Shown here one piece after another: positions 26,565 through 35,517 of a stretch of DNA of 64,000 bases (within the stretch, counting starts at the first letter, position 1; the number at the start of each line of letters is the position of its first letter). The stretch spans positions 868,001 to 932,000 of the forward strand of contig NZ_CP072844.1 in NCBI RefSeq assembly GCF_017948405.1, given 5' to 3'. This stretch comes from Psychrosphaera aestuarii. GTDB taxonomy: Bacteria; Pseudomonadota; Gammaproteobacteria; Enterobacterales; Alteromonadaceae. A program made the position numbers and the translations under genes. The notes under the pieces were generated by a model. The model was given only the letters and a program-made list of their open reading frames with translations, made no database searches and was not told the DNA's origin.

Positions 26565-27879
26565 AGTAGCCAAACAGAGCTTATTGAGTCGAAAATCTAG
26601 TGTGTTGCTAACGATATTAGCAATAACGATTAGTGTATTTGTTTTACTCTCGGTCGAGCATATCCGCCATCAAGCAAAACAAAGTTTTAACCGGACAGTG
26701 TCAGGCGTAGATTTAATTGTTGGACCTCGGACAGGGCAGCTAAACTTGTTACTCAGTTCGGTATTTCGGATTGGAGATTCTAGTAATTCAATAGAATTTA
26801 GTACAGTTCAAGAGTTAGAAAAGCACCCCATGGTTAGCTGGGTTATTCCAATTGCACTTGGTGATTCGCACAAGGGCCATCGTGTCATGGGAACAACAAC
26901 GGACTATTTTGTTCATTATAAATATGGTGCAAAACAAGCGTTAACTTTTAGTGAAGGACAGGCATTCTCTGCGACATACGACTTAGTATTAGGTGCCGAT
27001 ATAGCTAAAAAATTCAATTACAGCATTGGTCAAAGTATTGTCTTGTCGCATGGTACTGGAGTAACGAGTTTTAGCCATCATGAACAAACCCCATTCACAG
27101 TGGTTGGCATTCTGAACCGAACCGGAACGCCCGTAGATCAAACTTTGCACGTTAGCTTTGAAGGGTTGCATCATATGCATGAAGCCGAGTCTTCAAATAT
27201 GATTACTAATGAGCATCATGAACAGCATGACGAACATGACGAACATGACGAACATGACCACGAACACAAACACGACCACAAACAAGTAAACCAAGGCGCT
27301 GACAATCAACAATATGCGCATGACCACGATCATAAGGTGAGTGCTGTATTTGTTGGGCTAAAAGCCCGCTTCGCAAGTTTGGTCATGCAGAAATGGGCGT
27401 CTGATTATAAAAAAGAAGCACTTACGGCCATTATGCCAGGTGTTGCCTTAACGCAATTGTGGCGTTTAGTCGGTTCAATTGAAGTTGTTTTGCAAGTGAT
27501 AGCAGTACTCGTTTTATTAACAACGCTAATTGGGTTAAGCACTATGTTACTAGCAACGATGCGCGAACGAACACGAGAAATTGCAATACTGAGGGTTTTA
27601 GGTGCCTCACCATTATTTTTATTCACTCTTATTGAGCTAGAGGTGCTAGTCATTACGATATTGGGTAGCCTGTTAGGCGTTGCAATGCTGTGGATTGGCT
27701 TATTGGTATCAGAGCCTTTGCTGGCCTCCAAACTCGGCTTGTTTGTAGATACAAATCCGGTATCGGAAAACGCTTTAATTGCTCTTGGGCTAGTAGTAAT
27801 AGGCAGTTTAATAATGGGCTTAATACCTGCAATAAACGCCTATCGGCATTCGTTGCAGGCAAATTTAACTAATAACTAA
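26554..27879 (+). CDS. FtsX/MacB-type ABC permease with His-rich loop
   Basis: A 441-residue permease with the MacB/FtsX layout: one N-terminal helix, a large periplasmic domain, then three C-terminal helices (about 310-335, 360-385 and 410-430) with the ARERTREIAILRVLGAS-type cytoplasmic motif (here MRERTREIAILRVLGAS). Residues 220-260 hold an extreme His/Asp/Glu stretch with HDEHDEHDEHDHEHKHDH. I chose ATG 26554, preceded by AGGAG; an ATG at 26533 has no such site. It overlaps the ATPase gene by 11 bases. The loop probably binds zinc or another transition metal, reminiscent of zinc-regulated MacB-like transporters of vibrios. The substrate is not proven. Confidence 0.85.
   Translation: MFFKVAKQSLLSRKSSVLLTILAITISVFVLLSVEHIRHQAKQSFNRTVSGVDLIVGPRTGQLNLLLSSVFRIGDSSNSIEFSTVQELEKHPMVSWVIPIALGDSHKGHRVMGTTTDYFVHYKYGAKQALTFSEGQAFSATYDLVLGADIAKKFNYSIGQSIVLSHGTGVTSFSHHEQTPFTVVGILNRTGTPVDQTLHVSFEGLHHMHEAESSNMITNEHHEQHDEHDEHDEHDHEHKHDHKQVNQGADNQQYAHDHDHKVSAVFVGLKARFASLVMQKWASDYKKEALTAIMPGVALTQLWRLVGSIEVVLQVIAVLVLLTTLIGLSTMLLATMRERTREIAILRVLGASPLFLFTLIELEVLVITILGSLLGVAMLWIGLLVSEPLLASKLGLFVDTNPVSENALIALGLVVIGSLIMGLIPAINAYRHSLQANLTNN
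27226..27258 (+). repeat. 9-bp tandem repeat inside the permease His-rich loop
   Basis: About three and a half copies of CATGACGAA encode the HDE triplets of the metal-binding-like loop. The unit is a multiple of three, so copy-number change would keep the frame. Confidence 0.8.
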
Positions 27880-27892
27880 AATCGAGTAATGG

Positions 27893-29647
27893 CTAATCTG
27901 CAGCAACAATTTCCCTGACCAATAGCTGCAGATTGGTATTGCCTCTAAATTCATTGATATCAAGTTGATATACGATATGAACTTGTCGAGCATTTGGGTT
28001 AGGCCAAAGTTCAAGGTCGGTGTTAAAGTGAATAGCATCAAACAGTTGACCAGCCGCATTGCACAAAACAAGTTTTAAATGCTTGGCGCCGACTAAACGC
28101 TGATTAATAACTTCAAACTGGCCATCAAACGTTGGCTCAGGAAACCCCTGGCCCCAAGGGCCTGCCAAATCGAGCTGTTGACTAAAGTCAGTGGTAAAGC
28201 ATTCAGCTGGAAGCTCACCGTCGGTTAACGTCACTTGTGTGAGTACATCTTCAGAAAGGTGATTAAGTAAAACGGCATCAAAAGCGCGATTAAACTCGTC
28301 ATAATGATCTTCACGAATGCTCAACCCTGCCGCCATCGCATGACCACCAAATTTAATGATAATGTTTGGGTAGCGAGTGTTCACTTCGTCCAATACGTCT
28401 CGAATATGGATGCCTGGAATGGAACGTGCGGAGCCTTTTAATTCAGTACTCGTTTGGCCGCTACTATCCGTTTTGGTCTCACCTTTAGCAAACGCAATGG
28501 TGGGGCGGTAATACTTTTCTTTTAAGCGCCCAGCTACAATACCAATTACACCTTGGTGCCAGTCGGGCTTATAAACGGAAATACCGTTTGGCAGAGCTCC
28601 ATCGAGTACCTTTAATTTACTAACAACGCTTTCTGCCTCAAGTCTCATGCCTTGCTCTATATCTTTTCGCTCGTTGTTAAGATCATTTAGATCCTCAGCC
28701 ATTTTTAAGGCTTGGCCGTAATCATCAGTTAGTAAACATCGAATGCCAAACGACATATCATCAAGTCTTCCGGCAGCGTTGAGCCTAGGGCCGATAACAA
28801 AACCGAAATCTGATGATTTTACTTTATGCAGGTCTTTGTTGCTCATTGCCAACATGGCACGAATGCCCGGGCGACATAAACCACTCTTTATTCGAGCAAG
28901 ACCTTGGTGAACCAAGATGCGGTTATTCTCGTCAAGCTTAACAACATCGGCAACCGTTCCTAAAGCAACTAAATCGATAAACTCGGCAAGATTTGGGGCT
29001 GCTATTTGGTGGTTTTCGTACCAACCTTGATCGCGCATGTAGGCTCTTAGGCCTAATAGCAGATAAAAAGCCACGCCCACACCGGCTAAATTTTTACTTT
29101 CAAATTCACAGTCAGGTTGATTCGGATTAATTATCGCATCAGCGTTGGGAAGTTCGCGACCAGCTAAGTGATGATCGGTAACAATCACCTTGATGCCAGC
29201 TTGTTTTACTAGGTCTACACCGGCAAGACAGGAAATACCATTATCAACAGTGATAACAATATCAGTGCCTTGTGAAATTACATCCGCGGCAAGCTCTGGA
29301 CTTAATCCGTATCCATAATCAAAACGATTGGGTACTTTATACGCAACATTCTCAAACCCTAATTTACGAAGACCTAGCATCATAAGAGCTGTGCTGGTAG
29401 CGCCATCAGCGTCAAAATCACCAACGATTGTAATATGCGATTGTTGTTTTAAAGCATCAAATAAAATGGGCGTTGCGTCGGAAATACCTTTTAGTGAATT
29501 AACAGGTAATAATTCGCCGGCTTTGCGTTTGATTTGGTCTGCAGATGTGATACCACGGCCGCTATAAATGCTTTGAATAACAGGGTGAAGTGAAGATGAA
29601 AAAAATGGCGCGTTATCACTAACACGCCTTTTAATATTTAAACTCAT
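27893..29647 (-). CDS. recJ: Single-stranded-DNA-specific exonuclease RecJ
   Basis: 5'-3' exonuclease in recombination and mismatch repair. The 584-residue protein has DHH-family motifs: DFDADGATSTALM near 98, VDNGI near 152, TDHHLAGRELPNADAIINP near 177-195, and the DHHA1 motif GGHAMAAGLS near 440. Order and length are normal. It lies seven bases downstream of dsbC and converges with the ABC permease gene 13 bases away. The xerD-dsbC-recJ order is conserved among gammaproteobacteria. Confidence 0.96.
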   Translation of the reverse strand: MSLNIKRRVSDNAPFFSSSLHPVIQSIYSGRGITSADQIKRKAGELLPVNSLKGISDATPILFDALKQQSHITIVGDFDADGATSTALMMLGLRKLGFENVAYKVPNRFDYGYGLSPELAADVISQGTDIVITVDNGISCLAGVDLVKQAGIKVIVTDHHLAGRELPNADAIINPNQPDCEFESKNLAGVGVAFYLLLGLRAYMRDQGWYENHQIAAPNLAEFIDLVALGTVADVVKLDENNRILVHQGLARIKSGLCRPGIRAMLAMSNKDLHKVKSSDFGFVIGPRLNAAGRLDDMSFGIRCLLTDDYGQALKMAEDLNDLNNERKDIEQGMRLEAESVVSKLKVLDGALPNGISVYKPDWHQGVIGIVAGRLKEKYYRPTIAFAKGETKTDSSGQTSTELKGSARSIPGIHIRDVLDEVNTRYPNIIIKFGGHAMAAGLSIREDHYDEFNRAFDAVLLNHLSEDVLTQVTLTDGELPAECFTTDFSQQLDLAGPWGQGFPEPTFDGQFEVINQRLVGAKHLKLVLCNAAGQLFDAIHFNTDLELWPNPNARQVHIVYQLDINEFRGNTNLQLLVREIVAAD

Positions 29648-29654
29648 AAAAGAT

Positions 29655-30383
29655 TTAACGCTTCAGGTCTTGAAGTAAGGCTTGCGGAGGTTTGTAACCT
29701 GGAATCATAGAACCATCTTCAAAAACGATAGCTGGTGTCCCCGTTACGCCCGCGGCTTGACCTAAGTTGTAATGCGCAAGTATTGGTGCGTCACAGCTCT
29801 CAGCACTTACGTTACTGCCGCCTTTGGCTAGTGTCATGGCTTTTTGCTGATCATCAGAACACCAAACCGCTTTTATTTCGTTAAACCCTTGGCTATTTGC
29901 ACCTGAACGAGGAAACGCTAAATACTGAACCGTAATACCCAAGTCATTATACTGATCCATTTGCGAGTGCATTTTTTTACAGTAGCCACAAGTCGTATCG
30001 GTAAAAACCGTAACTCTGTATTTTTCGTCCTTGGCAGGAAAAACAATCATTGAGTCTTTAAACTCTTTTACACCACTTATTCTTAAATCTGCTAATGCCG
30101 CTTCAGTTATATTTACCATACCCGCATCTAAATCAAAGACACGGCCAGCTACGAAGAACTTACCGTCTTCCGATGTATAAAATAAACCGCGGTTGGTTTG
30201 AATTTGCAGTAAACCCGGTACTGGTGATGGTTCGATTTTATTTGCTTGTAAGCCAATTCGTAATAATTTCGATTTTATTGCCGCATTAATCTTCGCATCT
30301 TCCGCGTGACTTGCAAAACTGCCGACAAATAAGCTAAATGCAGTTAATACTACTGCGGAAAGTTTCATTATTTTCATTTTCAT
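29655..30383 (-). CDS. dsbC: Thiol:disulfide interchange protein DsbC
   Basis: Periplasmic disulfide isomerase. A signal peptide ends at about residue 27 (ASHAEDA). The DsbC N-terminal dimerisation domain follows, then a thioredoxin fold with the active site TTCGYCKKMH and the cis-Pro segment VTGTPAIVFEDG. The second structural Cys pair (WCSDDQQ...SCDAP) is also present. 242 residues. It sits between xerD and recJ, as in enterobacteria. Confidence 0.95.
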   Translation of the reverse strand: MKMKIMKLSAVVLTAFSLFVGSFASHAEDAKINAAIKSKLLRIGLQANKIEPSPVPGLLQIQTNRGLFYTSEDGKFFVAGRVFDLDAGMVNITEAALADLRISGVKEFKDSMIVFPAKDEKYRVTVFTDTTCGYCKKMHSQMDQYNDLGITVQYLAFPRSGANSQGFNEIKAVWCSDDQQKAMTLAKGGSNVSAESCDAPILAHYNLGQAAGVTGTPAIVFEDGSMIPGYKPPQALLQDLKR

Positions 30384-30482
30384 TCCTGTTGATGACTACA
30401 TTAACAAGACCGCATAGTACCAACAAAAGTTTCCTACTACAGCCGAGATTTTTGTTTATTCACCGCTTTTACACAAATACCA

Positions 30483-31379
30483 CTATCCGCGAGGGTGATG
30501 TTCTTGATGTAACGATTTTAATCGTGCTTTCGCAACGTGAGTATATATTTGTGTGGTTGATAAATCACTATGTCCCAGTAACATTTGTACAACCCGCAAA
30601 TCAGCACCGTGGTTAAGTAGATGAGTTGCAAAAGCATGGCGCAATGTATGTGGCGATAAATGAGTATTAATGCCACAGATATTGGCGTAATACTTTACTC
30701 TATGCCAAAACGTTTGCCGAGTCATTTCATTACCCCGCCTTGACGGAAAAACCACGTCCGAAACACCTTTTAATAACTCATTCCGTTCGGTTTTTAAGTA
30801 ATTGTAAATCAGCTCCGAGGCAATTTCTCCCATAGGTACCAAGCGTTCCTTATTGCCTTTACCAGTTACTCGCACTAAGTTTTGTTGCAAACTTATATTA
30901 CTTAAGCGAAGACTTACTAACTCTGTTACCCTTAAACCTGTTGCATATAAGAGTTCAAGCATAACTCTATCTCTTACTTCAATTGGGTCTTCTAGGTTTT
31001 GGCAATTAAGCAGTCTTTCTACATCTTGCTCCGATAGTACTTTAGGCAGAGATGCCTGAATCTTTGGAGCCTGCGTCAAGGCTGTTGGGTTGTTTTTTCT
31101 TGCTTGTATTGCAATCAGGTATTTGAAAAAGCGCTTTATTGCGCTCAGGGCACGCGCATTCGTTCTATGCTTGTATCCAGATTCAATACGTTTTGCTAAA
31201 AAGGCTTCAATGTCTAAGTCAGTGCACTCAACAACATTACTGTCTATCGATGTTAAAAAAGCAGCAAAATGATTCAGGTCGGTTCGATAAGCTGACAAGG
31301 TATTGTCACTTAGCCCTTTTTCAAGCCAAAGGTGATCTAAAAATTGATTGAATAGCGTAAGGTTAGGGTTTTCAGTCAT
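30483..31379 (-). CDS. xerD: Tyrosine recombinase XerD
   Basis: With XerC and FtsK it resolves chromosome dimers at dif. The 298-residue protein has the SAM-like N-terminal DNA-binding domain and the catalytic set ATGLRVTEL (Arg), the Lys-bearing beta-hairpin GKGNKERLVP, SPHTLRHAFATHLL (His-x-x-Arg), LLGHSDLSTTQIYTH (His/Trp position and nucleophile Tyr). Divergent from fldB, 97-109 bases away. It is the core-genome XerD, not an island integrase. Confidence 0.97.
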   Translation of the reverse strand: MTENPNLTLFNQFLDHLWLEKGLSDNTLSAYRTDLNHFAAFLTSIDSNVVECTDLDIEAFLAKRIESGYKHRTNARALSAIKRFFKYLIAIQARKNNPTALTQAPKIQASLPKVLSEQDVERLLNCQNLEDPIEVRDRVMLELLYATGLRVTELVSLRLSNISLQQNLVRVTGKGNKERLVPMGEIASELIYNYLKTERNELLKGVSDVVFPSRRGNEMTRQTFWHRVKYYANICGINTHLSPHTLRHAFATHLLNHGADLRVVQMLLGHSDLSTTQIYTHVAKARLKSLHQEHHPRG

Positions 31380-31487
31380 AAATCATTCATATAGTCGTTT
31401 GTGAGTCTTCTTTCAGTCTAAGCAGTTTGCTAAACTCCTCGGCAATTATCTTCGCTAGTAGTTTTACTTTACCGAATGGGAGCGTCA

Positions 31488-32012
31488 ATGAAAATCGGTT
31501 TATTTTATGGTTCGACAACTTGTTACACAGAAATGGCAGCGGAAAAAATTCAAGCTCGGTTAAATACTTTATTTGATGCGCCCATTGTTGAGCTATTTAA
31601 TATAAAAGATGTTCCTGTAACCGACATGTTAAACTTTGATTGGTTAATCTTAGGCATATCCACTTGGGACTTTGGTGAGCTTCAAGAAGACTGGGAAGGT
31701 CATTGGGATGATGTTGAAGGGCTCAATTTATCTGGCAAACAAGTAAGTATATTTGGTTTGGGCGACCAAGTGGGATATGCAGAGTGGTTTCAAGATGCGG
31801 TAGGCATGTTACATGATGTTGTGGTTGCTTGTGGCGCTGCTCCTATTGGTTACTGGCCAAACTCTGAAGAATATGACTTTATCGCTTCAAAAGCGTTAAC
31901 GGCAGATAAGTCTCATTTTGTTGGGCTAGCATTAGATGACGAAGGCCAATACGAATTATCAGATAATCGTATTAACGCCTGGTGCGAGCAGTTATTAGAA
32001 GAGATCTCATAA
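31488..32012 (+). CDS. fldB: Flavodoxin 2
   Basis: FMN-binding electron carrier. The 174-residue protein has the phosphate loop FYGSTTCYTEMAAEKI, the isoalloxazine-stacking strand GISTWDFGELQEDWE and FGLGDQVGYAEWFQDAVG, typical of long-chain flavodoxins. I chose ATG 31488 after GGGAGCG; an in-frame ATG at 31476 overlaps that site. It is divergent from xerD as in E. coli, which supports fldB over fldA. The 3' end overlaps the convergent regulator by six bases. Confidence 0.92.
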   Translation: MKIGLFYGSTTCYTEMAAEKIQARLNTLFDAPIVELFNIKDVPVTDMLNFDWLILGISTWDFGELQEDWEGHWDDVEGLNLSGKQVSIFGLGDQVGYAEWFQDAVGMLHDVVVACGAAPIGYWPNSEEYDFIASKALTADKSHFVGLALDDEGQYELSDNRINAWCEQLLEEIS

Positions 32013-33320
32013 AGAACGGTACAATTCGTCTTCGAGTTCATCTTTTAATTTAACAAGGCTAGTTGGGCGAATATCTTTCTGTAAAATATCAATTAGCTCC
32101 AACTTTCTTCCATTCATCACTATCAACTTATTATTGTTTAACCACTCTAGTGACTGAAGTTGGGCATTAACAGTAATAATGTGGGAAAGGGTATTTTCGT
32201 TAATATTAAAAATAAACACTCCGGTTTTTTCATTGCCTTCTTCCCGTAATAACGCCAGTTGTTGAGTATCGCTATTTACAGAGAATGTGTAGTCACCAAG
32301 CCCGTCTTTGGGTGTGTCTACTAATTGTGTTTTTTTATTTGTGGTTAAGTCTAACGCTATTATGGAGTGGTTTTTTGCATTACTGTCTTGCTGCGAATAA
32401 ATAAGCGTATTATTGTCTAAATAAGCCATCTTTAATCGAGTATTCCAAACGCCACAACCTTCTATGTTTTTCGATTTATCTGTAATTTGGAAACCACCTT
32501 CATCCAATACAAGTGTCTTTATTTGGCATTGCCCATCCTTATTCAACATAAACGCGACCTCTGCGCCTGACGGTGCGAATACAGGAGCCGAAATTGCTTC
32601 GTTTTCTGAACGGTAAACTACACGTTGATTGGGTGAGAATGTATCTTTTATAACCAGAGAATAGCGATCGTTGCTCTGAATAATGAATGTTAAATACAAG
32701 CCATCCGGTGATAAAGCAACACTATTATTTTGAGTAACATCCTGATGGATAAGACTCCATTCGTGCGGCCCTAGTTGGCCTCTATCTTGTGTTGAGTTTT
32801 GAATATATCGAGAGGACAGCCAAGCAGTCAAAACAATTAACAATGTAAATATGAACGCCATTTGTTTGAAAGAAAAACGTGCGGCGTTTGCGCCTTCATG
32901 TTTCGGACGCGCTAGAATATCACGGTAAGGAGTGGAATCAGCCTGTTCATCAACGCCACGTGTTGCGCTTACATCTGCTAAAGTGCGGATTTCTTTGACG
33001 CTCACGTTACCGATAAACTGATAGCCAGCCTTTGGAACCGTTCGTATATATTTGCCTTTGGCATTTATTTTAGCTTCAAGGAGTTTTCTTAATTTAGAAA
33101 CATACGCAGTGATCGTGCCGTCTGCACGGGCATTTTCTATACCGTATAATTCGTTATAAATCTCTTCTCGTGAAACCACAGTATTTTGATTGTTTAATAA
33201 AAACTGCAACAACAGCGACGTTTTTGGGTCGATAGCTTCATCTGGCAAAGCAGTGGCGTACTTCAACGTTAATGTTGACGGATCAAACGTCCAATCTTCA
33301 GTGACGTAAAGTTTATTCAA
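32007..33320 (-). CDS. CadC/ToxR-type membrane-bound transcriptional regulator
   Basis: One-component membrane regulator, 437 residues. Residues 1-105 form an OmpR-type winged helix (the block TITAYVSKLRKLLEAK is the recognition region), residues about 148-166 (MAFIFTLLIVLTAWLSSRYI region) are a single membrane helix, and the periplasmic part resembles TolB/propeller repeats (SVALSPDGLYLTF, APVFAPSGAEVAFM). It would bind DNA while anchored in the membrane and sense a periplasmic signal. Its targets are not evident from the neighbours. Confidence 0.85.
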   Translation of the reverse strand: MNKLYVTEDWTFDPSTLTLKYATALPDEAIDPKTSLLLQFLLNNQNTVVSREEIYNELYGIENARADGTITAYVSKLRKLLEAKINAKGKYIRTVPKAGYQFIGNVSVKEIRTLADVSATRGVDEQADSTPYRDILARPKHEGANAARFSFKQMAFIFTLLIVLTAWLSSRYIQNSTQDRGQLGPHEWSLIHQDVTQNNSVALSPDGLYLTFIIQSNDRYSLVIKDTFSPNQRVVYRSENEAISAPVFAPSGAEVAFMLNKDGQCQIKTLVLDEGGFQITDKSKNIEGCGVWNTRLKMAYLDNNTLIYSQQDSNAKNHSIIALDLTTNKKTQLVDTPKDGLGDYTFSVNSDTQQLALLREEGNEKTGVFIFNINENTLSHIITVNAQLQSLEWLNNNKLIVMNGRKLELIDILQKDIRPTSLVKLKDELEDELYRSL

Positions 33321-33562
33321 TGGTCGGCCTCAACTTCATTACAAACCACACAATTATAGTGCAAATATTCATAGTTTTTCTTTCAGGAAATCCCTTAAGC
33401 CTTATCACTACATGAATGATTACCTACACAAAAAGAATGACCTATAATCGGTAATTTTAAACTGAACTAAAACGGTTTGTCACTACGTTAAGTTTAGTAA
33501 TTTACTTTTAACTCATTTATCCTATGCATCATAGACTCTGAATCATATTAGGACGTTATTAA

Positions 33563-33847
33563 ATGGCGAAAAAAACAGCATCTGCCTACCACATTCTGGT
33601 GAAAACTGAAAAAGAAGCTTCTGCTTTAAAAGAAAAACTAAAAAAAGGGGCTAATTTTCAACAGTTAGCAAAGCAAAACTCCCTATGTCCGAGCCGTAAA
33701 AAAGGCGGTGATTTGGGCGAGTTTTCTCAAGGCGATATGGTGAAACAATTTGATGATGTTGTGTTTAAAAAGCCGATTTTAGAAGTGCATGGGCCAGTAA
33801 AGACTAAATTTGGCTTTCACTTGATTAAAACCGTTTACAGAAGCTAG
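33563..33847 (+). CDS. ppiC: Parvulin peptidyl-prolyl cis-trans isomerase
   Basis: A 94-residue single-domain parvulin (PpiC type). It contains the domain from [14 protein letters not shown] through [20 protein letters not shown] to [14 protein letters not shown], covering the active-site His, Cys/Asp position and second His. No signal peptide, so cytoplasmic. The ATG is preceded by TAGGACG. Monocistronic. Confidence 0.93.
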   Translation: MAKKTASAYHILVKTEKEASALKEKLKKGANFQQLAKQNSLCPSRKKGGDLGEFSQGDMVKQFDDVVFKKPILEVHGPVKTKFGFHLIKTVYRS

Positions 33848-33948
33848 CCTTGTACACACGTAATATATGAATCGCGATAAGCGTCTACCTTAATGTTAAG
33901 CGTCATAGACCCTTTCACTAAGGTAGAAATAGAACGCGAAACGAGTTT

Positions 33949-34362
33949 TTAGCGATAAACAATCTGCGACTTCAATGGAGCCAATTTTTGTAAAATTAGG
34001 TTCTCTTGTTTTGAATTAAGACCAATATCGCGCATCGCACTTTGAACATACTCCACAAGAAGAAAAAATTCAGCATCGGTGATATTTAAGCCTTTATGGG
34101 ATGTTGTCATCTTTTCGCCCTCGTACTTACAAGGCCCACCAATAAGTTCACATACTTGATTAGTGAGTTGCATTCTAAGATGCTTTTTAGGCACGTCTTT
34201 AAAATAATGGCCTATTTCTGGATCGTTATATATGCGAGATATGGCCAAACCAAATACTTTAGATAGGGTTTCTTTGCCTCCAATATCCTGATAAAGCGAC
34301 TTAGATGGACTTGAACATGCCGTTACGGATAGACACAAAAAAACTAAAATTAAATATTTCAT
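33949..34362 (-). CDS. Lipoprotein with group 1 truncated-hemoglobin domain
   Basis: A 137-residue protein. A lipoprotein signal with lipobox VTAC at residues 13-16 is followed by a truncated-globin domain: LYQDIGGKETLSKVFG, the Phe-Tyr region replaced by ISRIYNDPEIGHYFKDV, and KHLRMQLTNQVCELIGGPCKYEG with TTSHKGLNI (proximal-His region). It begins one base after the DUF3034 stop, so the two are co-transcribed. The likely role is a membrane-anchored haem protein for oxygen or NO chemistry; the lipoprotein form is unusual for this globin class. Confidence 0.82.
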   Translation of the reverse strand: MKYLILVFLCLSVTACSSPSKSLYQDIGGKETLSKVFGLAISRIYNDPEIGHYFKDVPKKHLRMQLTNQVCELIGGPCKYEGEKMTTSHKGLNITDAEFFLLVEYVQSAMRDIGLNSKQENLILQKLAPLKSQIVYR

Positions 34363-34363
34363 A

Positions 34364-35338
34364 TTATAAATTCGCCGTAATGCTTAAGTAAAAACCGGTA
34401 GAGCTCGTTTGAAAAGGCAAATTACCTAAATCCACTATCGCACCGGTAACTGACCATGTTTTTGAGGGAAGGTAGGTAATGAAAAAGTCGGTTGCCGTGT
34501 CTGCTTTCGCAAGACCGCCTAATCGATCCGTTTGCTGTCGAACTTCTGCACCAATAATAGTATTTGTGCCAGTGAACATAGCTAAACTAGCCGCCCACTC
34601 TAACGCATAGTCATCATCAGTCGCTGAGCCAAATCCTAATAAACCAAAGGTATTTGCTTTGGTATAACGGGCCGTCGCGTTAAACAGCAAATTGTTGCCG
34701 TTTGCAGCACCTAACCAAACTTTAGTTGCACTCACATAAACATCGGCACCACTGTCATCTTTTGCGCCGAGCAGTGCTGGAACACCCGCATTCGGCACTG
34801 GTACTGAGGCATTAAATAAGCTCAAAGAGCTATCAAAGCTGCTATTTTTTTTATACTGAAGTCCAATTGCGACTTGTGGAAGGTATGCGCTTTCGGAGAA
34901 AACAGCATCACCAAAAACTTTATATTTTAGGCCAAAGACAGTTTGTTCTATTTGTGTGCTAGGTGCGATAAGTGCTGGTGTAGGTCCGCCAGTTAATGCA
35001 TTAAAAACATTCGTTACTACGCCAGACGATACATCAAGGCTTTGTTTTTGAAGACTAACTTCAAATGTATCAAATGCACCAACCGAAATACCAAAGCTGT
35101 TAAGTTGGTACTCGCCGGTTGAAAGGTTCTGCAAATTGGCCGTAGCGGCAACTTCATCTTGACTGGCGTAACCGGCGATAAGTGCCCATGGTGTTAAACC
35201 ACCTCCAGCGGAGCCTTCAAAGCTTGTAATACCGCCGGTTGCAATGAGTTTGCTGCCGGTGTCTGAAAGTGCGGGAAAAGATAATAAAATAGAGCTTAAA
35301 GCGAACGCATACAAACCGCGATTGCGTTGTGTAGTCAT
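34364..35338 (-). CDS. DUF3034 family predicted outer-membrane protein
   Basis: A 324-residue protein with a signal peptide ending near FPALSDTG. It matches the DUF3034 opening GGITSFEGSAGGGLTPWALIAGY and then has many short alternating amphipathic strands ending in an aromatic-containing strand (TGFYLSITANL), as in outer-membrane beta-barrels. Function unknown. It is the first gene of a pair with the lipoprotein globin. Confidence 0.82.
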   Translation of the reverse strand: MTTQRNRGLYAFALSSILLSFPALSDTGSKLIATGGITSFEGSAGGGLTPWALIAGYASQDEVAATANLQNLSTGEYQLNSFGISVGAFDTFEVSLQKQSLDVSSGVVTNVFNALTGGPTPALIAPSTQIEQTVFGLKYKVFGDAVFSESAYLPQVAIGLQYKKNSSFDSSLSLFNASVPVPNAGVPALLGAKDDSGADVYVSATKVWLGAANGNNLLFNATARYTKANTFGLLGFGSATDDDYALEWAASLAMFTGTNTIIGAEVRQQTDRLGGLAKADTATDFFITYLPSKTWSVTGAIVDLGNLPFQTSSTGFYLSITANL

Positions 35339-35408
35339 AAGAGAACCTTGTTTTAAATCATTGTTATTAACAATACTTGATTCTTATTGTGTTGCAATAT
35401 TTGGCAAT

Positions 35409-35441
35409 AAAAAAGCCCACTGAGATAAGCAGTAGGCTTTA
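35409..35441 (-). terminator. Intrinsic terminator of the endonuclease gene
   Basis: On the minus strand AAAGCCTACTG pairs with CAGTGGGCTTT (one mismatch) and six T follow. It lies between the endonuclease gene and DUF3034. Confidence 0.85.
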
Positions 35442-35517
35442 CGAGACTTAATGCCAACAATTGTACTTTAATAGATAATTGTTAACGAAAATAAGTTATC
35501 AACTTATATTCACCTAT

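Noticed and set aside
30483..31379. Tyrosine recombinase as a second mobile-element integrase
   Set aside because: Sequence and the fldB/xerD-dsbC-recJ context identify the housekeeping XerD.
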